Assembly (NCBI GenBank): GCA_944363695.1
Contig: CALVUW010000139.1
Coordinates: 1-6,727, forward strand
Direction: 5' to 3'
DNA: 6,727 nt
DNA from: an uncultured Bacilli bacterium
GTDB lineage: Bacteria; Bacillota_I; Bacilli_A; RF39; UBA660
Position 1 is the stretch's first letter, and every line of letters begins with the position of its first letter. Under the pieces are notes generated by a model that did no database searches, was not told the origin of the DNA, and saw nothing but the letters and a program-made list of their open reading frames with translations. The translations under genes were made by a program, and so were the position numbers. Below, piece after piece: positions 1 through 5,966 of the stretch.

Positions 1-705
1 CGCGCGGTCGAAGCTGATGCTTTCCAGACCGGAATACCGGCTGTAAAGATCCTCGTAATCGGTAAATTGAATCAATTCCTTTGCTTTTTCCAGAAGATAG
101 CCGATCCGAAACGCGAAGGCGCCGCTGTTCCAAAGAGCCCCCTGGCGGATATATTCAGCCGCTTCCGCTGCTCCCGGCTTCTCTTTAAATGCTTTTACGC
201 CGGAAATATGGCCAGCATTGTTTGGAACGATATATCCATATTTTTCATTCGGACCAGCGGGGACAATCCCAAGCAGCGCAAGATTCGCTTTCCCATGCTC
301 GATAATTTCTGCCATTTCCAAAAGTGTTTCAAAATATTCATTTCCCACATAGGCGTCCACTGGACAAGCGACTGCAACGCTGTCTTCTGGAAGCTGCTGT
401 ACATCCCGAAGATAAGCGGCTGCCAGAACAGCTACAGAAAACGTATTTTTCCGCATCGGTTCCATACAAATATCAACGCTGGAACCCATCTGATTGTGGA
501 TAACCGATGCCTGCGCCTTTGTAGCAGCAACGGTTATTTCAGCAGAAGGATCCACTTCTTGAATCTGTCTGCAGGTACGCTGAAAAATCGATTCATAGGA
601 ACCATCCGCAGTCTTTAAAATTTTAATAAACTGGCTTGACCGAAGGTCATTCGTCAAGGGCCAGAGCTGTTTTCCGGAAGTGCCGGAGAGGAGAATGATG
701 TTCAT
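1..705 (-). CDS. Mannose-1-phosphate guanylyltransferase-like protein, 3' end cut by window edge
   Basis: The gene starts at 705 and runs off the left edge, giving 235 residues of an open frame. The family makes GDP-mannose (or another NDP-sugar) from the sugar 1-phosphate and NTP in the cytoplasm. Family landmarks are the N-terminal Rossmann start MNIILLSG, LWPL at 14-17, EPMRKNT, CPVDAYV, LGIVPAGPNEKYGYIVP, FKEKP and WNSGAFAFR. The start is fixed by this N-terminus and by a stop 33 bases upstream in frame. The Shine-Dalgarno site is poor (AAAGG, about 13 bases away). Oddly, the signature reads SGTSGKQLWPL and then LRSSQF, where I expect SGGSGKRLWPL and RSKQF (or PKQF). The conserved Arg is thus Gln-13 and the conserved Lys is Ser-24. 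GC is about one half, well above the other genes. The protein may be a divergent, altered-specificity or inactive member. Family assignment is firm; substrate is not. Confidence 0.85.
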   Translation of the reverse strand, partial: MNIILLSGTSGKQLWPLTNDLRSSQFIKILKTADGSYESIFQRTCRQIQEVDPSAEITVAATKAQASVIHNQMGSSVDICMEPMRKNTFSVAVLAAAYLRDVQQLPEDSVAVACPVDAYVGNEYFETLLEMAEIIEHGKANLALLGIVPAGPNEKYGYIVPNNAGHISGVKAFKEKPGAAEAAEYIRQGALWNSGAFAFRIGYLLEKAKELIQFTDYEDLYSRYSGLESISFDRA

Positions 706-1088
706 AGCAAGTAAACTGCCTTTCGAAATATTTTCTCACGTATGTAAAAATAATTAGGTAATTGGTAGAGCCAACCATTTCTGCAGATATAGAATTAGTG
801 GTTAATCGATTTATTAAATCCTATCTTCACTGTCTTTTACCTACAGTCATGCTATCATTGCATCCAAAATATTGTAGAAAAGTAGCATTAGGTAATGCAA
901 TCCTAATTTACACAATACTTCAACTGTTTCTTTAAAATTAGAATATATAGCGCAAACAAAGATAATCGTTAATAAATTCCTATTATTGGCGTGTATAAAC
1001 ATTCTATAATATTTTTATTTGTTAAAGAATAGTATAAATCAATATTGCTGGTTCTAGAAATAATAGAATTATATTCACTATTATACAT
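706..1088. other. AT-rich gap without an intact gene
   Basis: No intact gene, RNA gene or intrinsic terminator is visible in these 383 bases. On the minus strand several short open stretches in different frames look protein-like but lack ribosome binding sites, as described in the remnant entry. A weak minus-strand promoter for the guanylyltransferase-like gene is possible: TTGGCT at 769-774 and TATTTT at 747-752, spaced 16 bases. In DNA this AT-rich, that match could be chance. A 5-bp stem with a 4-base loop lies at 885-898, but no T-run follows it on either strand. Confidence 0.6.
847..1088 (-). pseudogene. Possible remnant of a decayed protein-coding gene
   Basis: Two overlapping short reading frames follow the GT-C gene directly. 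The first (1088 to 969, 39 codons) begins with an ATG touching that gene's stop codon (TAAATG) and reads like ordinary protein, with SNIDLYYSLTNKNIIECLYT in its middle. The second (1002 to 847, 51 codons, another frame) carries TIIFVCAIYSNFKETVEVL followed by CKLGLHYLMLLFYNILDAMIA. That is a hydrophobic strand, a helix and a LG-x-x-Y turn, as in the edge of a Rossmann-like domain. Neither has a Shine-Dalgarno site. The simplest reading is one broken gene with a frame change near 970-1000, but I do not recognise the family. Chance open frames in AT-rich DNA remain possible. Confidence 0.3.
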
Positions 1089-2630
1089 TTAGTTTTTTGA
1101 TTCAACAATTTTATATTTTCGTGGAATTGAAATATATGATAATGTACGGTCTAAGCTATTAATCTGATTAATTAGCCAATCGTCAGCGTCGCTTAGTGAA
1201 GTGTAATTATTTAAGAGCTCTTCTCTATTTTCAGAAGAAGCCAGAATTTTTCTCACATATCCATCACTTCCTTTATAAATAATAGGAGACTCAGTAATGA
1301 AATTATATCCTCCATCTTGATGCGTTACTCTACTATTAAATGTGGAATATAAAGGGTTATATAATGAAGGTGCATAGTCTAAAATGGATTTAGCAATTGG
1401 GGTCATCTCTATATAGTCAGTATTGGAAGCGAGATGAGGATTATATCTAAAAACAATGGATCCTGTCAAAAATATGCCAAAGCAAAAAAGGCATCTAATT
1501 ATTCTTCTAAAAATATTTGTAGCCAACAGTGAATCATAATTAACAATTACAGCAAATATTAATAAAACAGAGTTCCAAGCATTATACCTAGCAATTCCGG
1601 ACATCCCACAATTTACATGAGTCATAATTGAATATAATAACATATTCAGTAAAAATGCGATTATTAATAGGAGATATTTTGAATAACGTCTAATAGTTGC
1701 TATAACTAAAAAAAAGAATGCCAATACAAACAAAATAGTAAAATATGGGAGAATGCCAAAATTCAAATCAAATAAATATGCTAAAAATCTGGAAAAAATC
1801 GATTCAGATCCACGAATAAAACTACTATTTGAAGCTGTTAAGTTTATATGACCCGTGTTATAATAGTTATAAATCATCGGGATTATGCCTATGATATAGC
1901 AAAAGCCATACTTTATTATATTGGGGCAAAGAGAATACCAATATTTCTTCCATGATACAAGATTATCTTTGGATTTAATAATTATGCAAAAGTATTCAAA
2001 TACCATTATAATTCCAACAGACATAATAGTCGGATTCAATGTTCCGGCAATAGAGATATAAAAAGCAGCTAGTTTATTCCAGGTATTATGCCAACAAGTC
2101 AATCCAATTATGAGCATCGAGTATATATACACTTCAGCAGATATCCAACTAATATAAAAAATAATTGGATTGATACTTAACGCGAGAATCAATAGAAATT
2201 TTTTTTGATCATCTACATTTAATCTATATAATACAAATATTAACGAAATGGCAAAAACAGTAAGATTAGTATAGCAGAAAGCATAGATAAGAGGCAAATT
2301 TAATATTTTTAGTAGTAATACCATTGGGATGCAGCTTAAAGCATATGTCGGAAAATACCAAGACATTTCTCCGCTTCTCGATCTTGTTGTGTAGCCAGAT
2401 AAACTGTAACCATCAATAGAATCAGCCCATTCTGGGAAGAGTTGCTTATAAGCAGATATGTCTTCATTAGATATACTGAAATTGTGATCATTAAAAATCG
2501 AAGCAACGGGAAGACTATAGTCATCCCATTCCCCAATAGGGATAGGTTCATTGACAGAGCAGATAATTAATAAAATCGAGCAAAAAAATATTAAATATAT
2601 ACCTGTAGTTTTTCTATAATTAATCTCCAT
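1089..2630 (-). CDS. Multi-pass membrane protein, putative GT-C-fold glycosyltransferase (candidate polyprenyl-phosphate-ribose user)
   Basis: The 513-residue protein has a short cytoplasmic N-terminus and one membrane helix at about 10-27. A long outside loop (about 28-95) holds the acidic cluster EWDDY at 34-38, followed by about ten more helices up to residue 396. The C-terminal tail of about 115 residues has no helix and is probably extracytoplasmic. An acidic motif in the first outside loop is typical of GT-C enzymes, which take sugars from polyprenyl-phosphate donors. GIARYNAW at 345-352 sits near the last helices, where GT-C proteins often carry an R-Y motif. The start overlaps the HAD gene by 11 bases and has AGGAGA 10 bases upstream, so the two are probably translationally coupled. 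Placement behind the UbiA and HAD genes suggests it uses their lipid-linked pentose. That role is inferred. An O-antigen polymerase-like protein is an alternative, but the acidic first loop and long soluble tail fit GT-C better. Confidence 0.65.
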   Translation of the reverse strand: MEINYRKTTGIYLIFFCSILLIICSVNEPIPIGEWDDYSLPVASIFNDHNFSISNEDISAYKQLFPEWADSIDGYSLSGYTTRSRSGEMSWYFPTYALSCIPMVLLLKILNLPLIYAFCYTNLTVFAISLIFVLYRLNVDDQKKFLLILALSINPIIFYISWISAEVYIYSMLIIGLTCWHNTWNKLAAFYISIAGTLNPTIMSVGIIMVFEYFCIIIKSKDNLVSWKKYWYSLCPNIIKYGFCYIIGIIPMIYNYYNTGHINLTASNSSFIRGSESIFSRFLAYLFDLNFGILPYFTILFVLAFFFLVIATIRRYSKYLLLIIAFLLNMLLYSIMTHVNCGMSGIARYNAWNSVLLIFAVIVNYDSLLATNIFRRIIRCLFCFGIFLTGSIVFRYNPHLASNTDYIEMTPIAKSILDYAPSLYNPLYSTFNSRVTHQDGGYNFITESPIIYKGSDGYVRKILASSENREELLNNYTSLSDADDWLINQINSLDRTLSYISIPRKYKIVESKN

Positions 2631-3204
2631 TATTTAACTTTCTCCTATCATCCCAGTCTTCTATATTATTGCCTTTGACAATAAATGCTTTGACAGCAAT
2701 ATGTGCTAGATAATGATCAGATTCGGAATCAGAATAAAATTTATCAATAATATCATCAGGATACTTTTCTTCAAAGCGACGTCTTTTTTCCCTTCCATAA
2801 CAATTGTTGCTTTTGAATTTTCCTGTTTTAATATCAACTTCCGAAGCAATTAAATTTGATATATTCATTCTATTGCATATTTCATTGAGTAGAAAATCAG
2901 GAGATGCTGATATAATTAAGTCATCGTCTTTTTTCTGATTTAAATACCAGCTTTTAATCTTATATTGATTAGTATTCCAGAAAGTTTTTACATCATTTTC
3001 AGGTAAATTAAGTGATTGCAGAAACGAGAAAAATTCTTCTTTAAATTTGAGTTTACTGAATATGCAAAGCTTATATTTGATCAGTGCAAAAATCTGGGAG
3101 GGTAAGTATACAACAACTTGGGGATGCTTCTTTAGGCAAAACAAGAAAAAATCTATACTACAATCTCCGTCATAAATTGTATTATCAAAATCATATACAT
3201 TCAT
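2620..3204 (-). CDS. HAD-IB family phosphatase, probable phosphoribosyl-polyprenyl phosphatase
   Basis: This is a soluble 194-residue hydrolase with all HAD motifs. Motif I is DFDNT at 5-9 (nucleophile Asp-5, acid/base Asp-7). Motif II is ISAS around 98-101, with Ser as phosphate ligand. Motif III is a Lys near 140 in YGREKRR, and motif IV is DSESD at 159-163. I chose the ATG at 3204 rather than the one at 3243. It places MNVYDFDNT at the N-terminus, as in the family, and has AAGGTGG just upstream, whereas the longer start adds 13 residues inside the preceding gene. The gene starts 8 bases after the UbiA gene and overlaps the GT-C gene by 11 bases. HAD domains are often adjacent to or fused with UbiA proteins of the phosphoribosyl type, so the likely substrate is polyprenyl-phosphoryl-5-phosphoribose, giving the free lipid-linked ribose. 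The fold is certain; the substrate is inferred from context. Confidence 0.85.
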   Translation of the reverse strand: MNVYDFDNTIYDGDCSIDFFLFCLKKHPQVVVYLPSQIFALIKYKLCIFSKLKFKEEFFSFLQSLNLPENDVKTFWNTNQYKIKSWYLNQKKDDDLIISASPDFLLNEICNRMNISNLIASEVDIKTGKFKSNNCYGREKRRRFEEKYPDDIIDKFYSDSESDHYLAHIAVKAFIVKGNNIEDWDDRRKLNNGD

Positions 3205-3207
3205 AGG

Positions 3208-3214
3208 CCACCTT
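3208..3214 (-). promoter_or_regulatory. Ribosome binding site of the HAD gene, overlapping the UbiA stop codon
   Basis: The minus strand reads TAAGGTGGCCTATG. The UbiA stop TAA shares two bases with AAGGTGG, a one-mismatch Shine-Dalgarno sequence placed just before the ATG at 3204. This supports the shorter start for the phosphatase and suggests that ribosomes ending on the UbiA gene reinitiate here. Confidence 0.6.
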
Positions 3215-4061
3215 ATAACACATATAAAAGTAAGAAAATACACAAGGCATACAAAATAATAATCCCTACCAAAATGTAGTCATGCAAAATAACTTCAGTA
3301 GGATCGCCATCATACTTTTCGCGCATTCCCTCTATATCATAACTATAGCGCATGAGCAGAATAATAAATATCGGAACAGTCCAGACTATTTTTTTATTCA
3401 TCATATCCAATGTCCACAAAGCATAGAAAACATTAGCAAGTGCTACACAAACATACATATTTTTATCCAAGAAGGGAATGCTGTAATATTTTAATACATT
3501 ACGAGTACTAGTCTGCTTATGTAGCTCATTTCTGCGTTTTCCTAATCCCATGTACAGGCTGCCGGAAACTATTACTAAATACATCCATTGGGAAATTGGA
3601 ATTTCTGTAATAAATCCGCCATAGAAAATTCTAATGACAAATCCCGCTGCTAAAATAACAATGTCAATAATCGGCCTATTTTTTAATCCAATACTGTATA
3701 ATAAGTTCAAACAAAAGTATAAGATTAAGCAAAGCGATCCGGCTATATTTCTTAAATATGCTGTAAATATAGACGTTATCACTAAACATAGAATCATAAT
3801 AAATAGTGCAGTTAGTGGACTGACTTTTCCACTGGCTAATGGTCTAAACTTTTTGGTTGGATGTAATCTATCATTTTCAATATCTCTGTAATCGTTAAAA
3901 ATGTAAATAGATGATGATAATAAACAAAAGCAGACGAATCCAAGTATAGCTCTGTAAAGTTTTTGGCCATTAAAAATTTCCCCTCCAAAAAACATTGGAA
4001 TAAAAATTAATAAATTTTTGATATAATGCTTTATGCGAAGTAAATCAAAATATTTTTTCAA
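3213..4061 (-). CDS. UbiA-family decaprenyl-phosphate phosphoribosyltransferase-like protein (5-phosphoribosyl-1-phosphoryl-polyprenol synthase)
   Basis: The 282-residue integral membrane prenyltransferase-fold protein is close in size to mycobacterial Rv3806c (about 300). The family transfers 5-phosphoribose from PRPP to polyprenyl phosphate on the cytoplasmic face; here the acceptor is presumably undecaprenyl phosphate. The first acidic motif is NDYRDIENDRLHP at 56-68, followed by KKFRPLASG at 70-78. This NDxxDxxxDrxHPxK plus RPxASG pattern is the phosphoribosyl type rather than quinone or heme prenylation. Further landmarks are YSIGLKNRPIIDI at 122-134, LGKRRNEL at 173-180 and DGDPTEVILHD at 251-261. 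About eight or nine hydrophobic segments are seen. The start codon is TTG, backed by GGAGAG six bases upstream and by the usual N-terminus (MKKYFDLLRIKHYIKN). It leads a coupled block with the HAD and GT-C genes. Family confidence is high. Confidence 0.9.
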   Translation of the reverse strand: MKKYFDLLRIKHYIKNLLIFIPMFFGGEIFNGQKLYRAILGFVCFCLLSSSIYIFNDYRDIENDRLHPTKKFRPLASGKVSPLTALFIMILCLVITSIFTAYLRNIAGSLCLILYFCLNLLYSIGLKNRPIIDIVILAAGFVIRIFYGGFITEIPISQWMYLVIVSGSLYMGLGKRRNELHKQTSTRNVLKYYSIPFLDKNMYVCVALANVFYALWTLDMMNKKIVWTVPIFIILLMRYSYDIEGMREKYDGDPTEVILHDYILVGIIILYALCIFLLLYVL

Positions 4062-4067
4062 GCTGCG

Positions 4068-4073
4068 CTCTCC
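4068..4073 (-). promoter_or_regulatory. Ribosome binding site that fixes a TTG start for the UbiA gene
   Basis: GGAGAG lies six bases before TTG at 4061 on the minus strand. The nearest ATG upstream (inside AAATGGAG) is in another frame and meets TGA after five codons. The next in-frame Met is residue 23, past the conserved N-terminal segment. The TTG is therefore the most likely start. Confidence 0.65.
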
Positions 4074-4089
4074 ATTTGTATAATTTTTT

Positions 4090-4095
4090 ATTATA
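4090..4095 (-). promoter_or_regulatory. Possible -10 element of a promoter for the UbiA-HAD-GT-C block
   Basis: The minus strand has a perfect TATAAT here. Transcription would start about 20 bases before the TTG start codon, leaving room for the Shine-Dalgarno site. No good -35 hexamer lies 16-18 bases upstream (ATATGT at 17). A TTGTCT at 4130-4135 is too far for this -10, so the case rests on the -10 and its position. AT-rich DNA yields such matches by chance. Confidence 0.35.
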
Positions 4096-4210
4096 GAGTA
4101 AAACTAAATAGTACATATATATTTAATATAGACAATATCATTAACTATGAAATCAAACATTTATAAAGGCTACGGGTAATTTCATCAGCAGAATTTATTC
4201 ATTCATACCG

Positions 4211-4224
4211 GATTCTGAAGAATC
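4211..4224. repeat. Small inverted repeat
   Basis: GATTCT and AGAATC arms flank a 2-base centre. It lies about 50 bases past the end of the upstream glycosyltransferase gene. No T-run follows on the minus strand, so it is not a standard intrinsic terminator. It could be a protein site or chance. Confidence 0.3.
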
Positions 4225-4274
4225 ATTTATTAGAAATATATAGCATGCCTCCATAAGTCTATCATTTATTTTGA

Positions 4275-5936
4275 TTACAACTCTTTTATGAGTTCTTCCG
4301 TAAGCCATTGTACACATTTGGATTCATTTGAAAAGTAATTGCATGCAATAAAACTAGCAGTTTTCTTTAATTTTAAATAAGTGATATTCGGTTCGTTATG
4401 TAAAATAGAGAGGATAGCTTTTTTATACTCTTCTCCGATATTGTGTAGAGACAAATGGTTATGTACATAACTTACCCCATTCTTACCCATTTGTATTCTA
4501 AGTTTCTCACTATTTAGAAGTTTATCTATTGCATCGTAGATATCATTAATTTCACTTTTCGAGTTATACGGTATTTTGATACAGCATGAATCTGGAAGTT
4601 CCGAAAAAGCGCCAATATCCGTCACAATACATGGTTTCCCTTTCCCAAGTATATGAGATAATGTTCCGGAGGTCTCACCACCATAGGGATAACGTAAATT
4701 AATGCAAATATCAGCGATTTCAATATATTCTTCAAAAGTTTTCAGTTCAGTATATCCCGTGAGCGTAACCATTTTTTCAAGATGATTTTCTTTTATAACT
4801 TTATTTATTTCAGTTTCTTGATCAGCATCGGCTTTTCCAACAATAAAATAGTGAAATTTTTTTTGTGGGTATTTTTTTACAATTTGGGAAAAGGCCATTA
4901 AGGCACAGGTAATTCTTTTTGTAACTGTAACAAATCCAAACGATGCAAAAACAATTTCATCATCTAATTGATATTTTTGACGCAATTTTAATGGCTCTGG
5001 GGAGGATATTTCCAACTCAGCAAAGTGGGGTATTACAAAAATACGTTTTGAAAAATCCTGCTCTAAGATTCCTAGGGCAGAATATATACTATGGACAATT
5101 ACACCTTTAGCAGGCTTGAGTAAATATAAATTGAACGGATTTTCTTGATCCTCCATATTAAAAGTACTATTTACTTCACAGTTTTGGTCACAATAGTTCT
5201 GCATCTTTTTACTTAAAAAAGAACGCAAATACCCAAGCTTAAAATCGTGCAAAACAATAATCCCCGGATACTGTAAAGCATATGGTACCATATATGTATG
5301 GTCTGGATTGTTTCCAATTTGGTATATAATTGCGTCATAGTTCTCATGCCTTTTGGAAAATTCGGTGTGCACATAAATGTTATTTTTGGATGAAATAACG
5401 TTTGAATTCGGAATATAATTAGCGTCTATATAAACATCTATTTCGAAATACTGACTTAATTCACAAATAATTTTAACACTGTAATCTGCTATTCCGTTTT
5501 GTAAGGGGGGCAATGGCGTAAACATTGCTATCCTAAATTTTCTGTTTTCAGTATGTGTGTTTTGCAATGATGCAAAAATATCTTTGCATATTAGGTCATA
5601 TGCCTCAGAAAGCCTTTCATAATCTTCTGCAATATTTGAAATGCTTTCCAATTGGGATATTTTGTGCTCTAGGAACTCCAATAATTTGCCCTGATAATTT
5701 ACAACCTGATATAAATTATCGGCCAAATTACTTTCAGGTGTATTCCTTTTAAGTTCCACCCATGCGTTATACGCATACTCTTTTTTTATACATAAACTGT
5801 CATTAAAGTCAAAATTATTTATTAGATCATATGCTTCTATGCTATTAGCAGTTTCGGGACTATACTGCCTTATATACGTAATAATGTGTTTTTTAAGAAG
5901 CTGAGTTTTTCGCTCTGAATATTTATCCGACTTCAT
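4275..5936 (-). CDS. Family-4 (GT-B) glycosyltransferase with helical N-terminal extension
   Basis: This 553-residue cytoplasmic enzyme probably adds one sugar from an NDP-sugar to the growing lipid-linked repeat unit. Residues 1-130 are polar, mostly helical and of unknown role. The GT-B fold begins at about 134 with FRIAMFTPLPPLQNGIADYS, the P-L-P-P-x-x-x-G-I-A-D-Y-S entry typical of this subgroup. It continues with VLHDF at 228-232 and VIVHS at 279-283. The C-terminal Rossmann half has FGFVTVTKR at 333-341 (phosphate-binding Lys/Arg), FIVGKAD, RYPYGGETSG at 415-424 and IGAFSELPD at 441-449, the paired Glu region that binds the nucleotide sugar. A tail of about 40 residues follows the fold. 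ATG at 5936 has AAGGGAGA five bases upstream. It starts 30 bases after the neighbouring glycosyltransferase and is probably co-transcribed with it. Donor and acceptor cannot be read from the sequence. Confidence 0.88.
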   Translation of the reverse strand: MKSDKYSERKTQLLKKHIITYIRQYSPETANSIEAYDLINNFDFNDSLCIKKEYAYNAWVELKRNTPESNLADNLYQVVNYQGKLLEFLEHKISQLESISNIAEDYERLSEAYDLICKDIFASLQNTHTENRKFRIAMFTPLPPLQNGIADYSVKIICELSQYFEIDVYIDANYIPNSNVISSKNNIYVHTEFSKRHENYDAIIYQIGNNPDHTYMVPYALQYPGIIVLHDFKLGYLRSFLSKKMQNYCDQNCEVNSTFNMEDQENPFNLYLLKPAKGVIVHSIYSALGILEQDFSKRIFVIPHFAELEISSPEPLKLRQKYQLDDEIVFASFGFVTVTKRITCALMAFSQIVKKYPQKKFHYFIVGKADADQETEINKVIKENHLEKMVTLTGYTELKTFEEYIEIADICINLRYPYGGETSGTLSHILGKGKPCIVTDIGAFSELPDSCCIKIPYNSKSEINDIYDAIDKLLNSEKLRIQMGKNGVSYVHNHLSLHNIGEEYKKAILSILHNEPNITYLKLKKTASFIACNYFSNESKCVQWLTEELIKEL

Positions 5937-5966
5937 ACTGTCTCCCTTAAAATCTAAGGAAAATTA

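Larger units (their letters stand above)
4062..4274. other. AT-rich intergenic region splitting the locus into two transcription blocks
   Basis: These 213 bases separate the 553-residue glycosyltransferase from the UbiA gene, while other gaps in the right-hand part are 30 bases or less. The region contains the -10 element and ribosome binding site listed separately, a small inverted repeat at 4211-4224, and a 10-base direct repeat (atcatttatt) at 4222-4231 and 4261-4270. No open frame of gene length and no intrinsic terminator with a T-run were seen. Confidence 0.5.

Noticed and set aside
67..618. A 183-codon open frame on the plus strand
   Set aside because: It lies wholly opposite the guanylyltransferase-like gene, whose family motifs are clear, and it has no domain-like sequence of its own.
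871..900. TTGCAT-18-TACAAT on the minus strand as a promoter for the guanylyltransferase-like gene
   Set aside because: The -35 match is poor, the leader would be about 160 bases long, and it lies within the possible gene remnant.
1060..1084. A 7-bp stem (ATAATAG / CTATTAT) just after the GT-C gene as a terminator
   Set aside because: The stem is almost all A-T and no T-run follows it in the direction of transcription.
3205..3243. An upstream ATG at 3243 for the HAD gene
   Set aside because: It adds 13 residues (MYFLTFICVIRWP) unlike the family, lies inside the UbiA gene, and the ATG at 3204 has its own ribosome binding site and the usual N-terminus.
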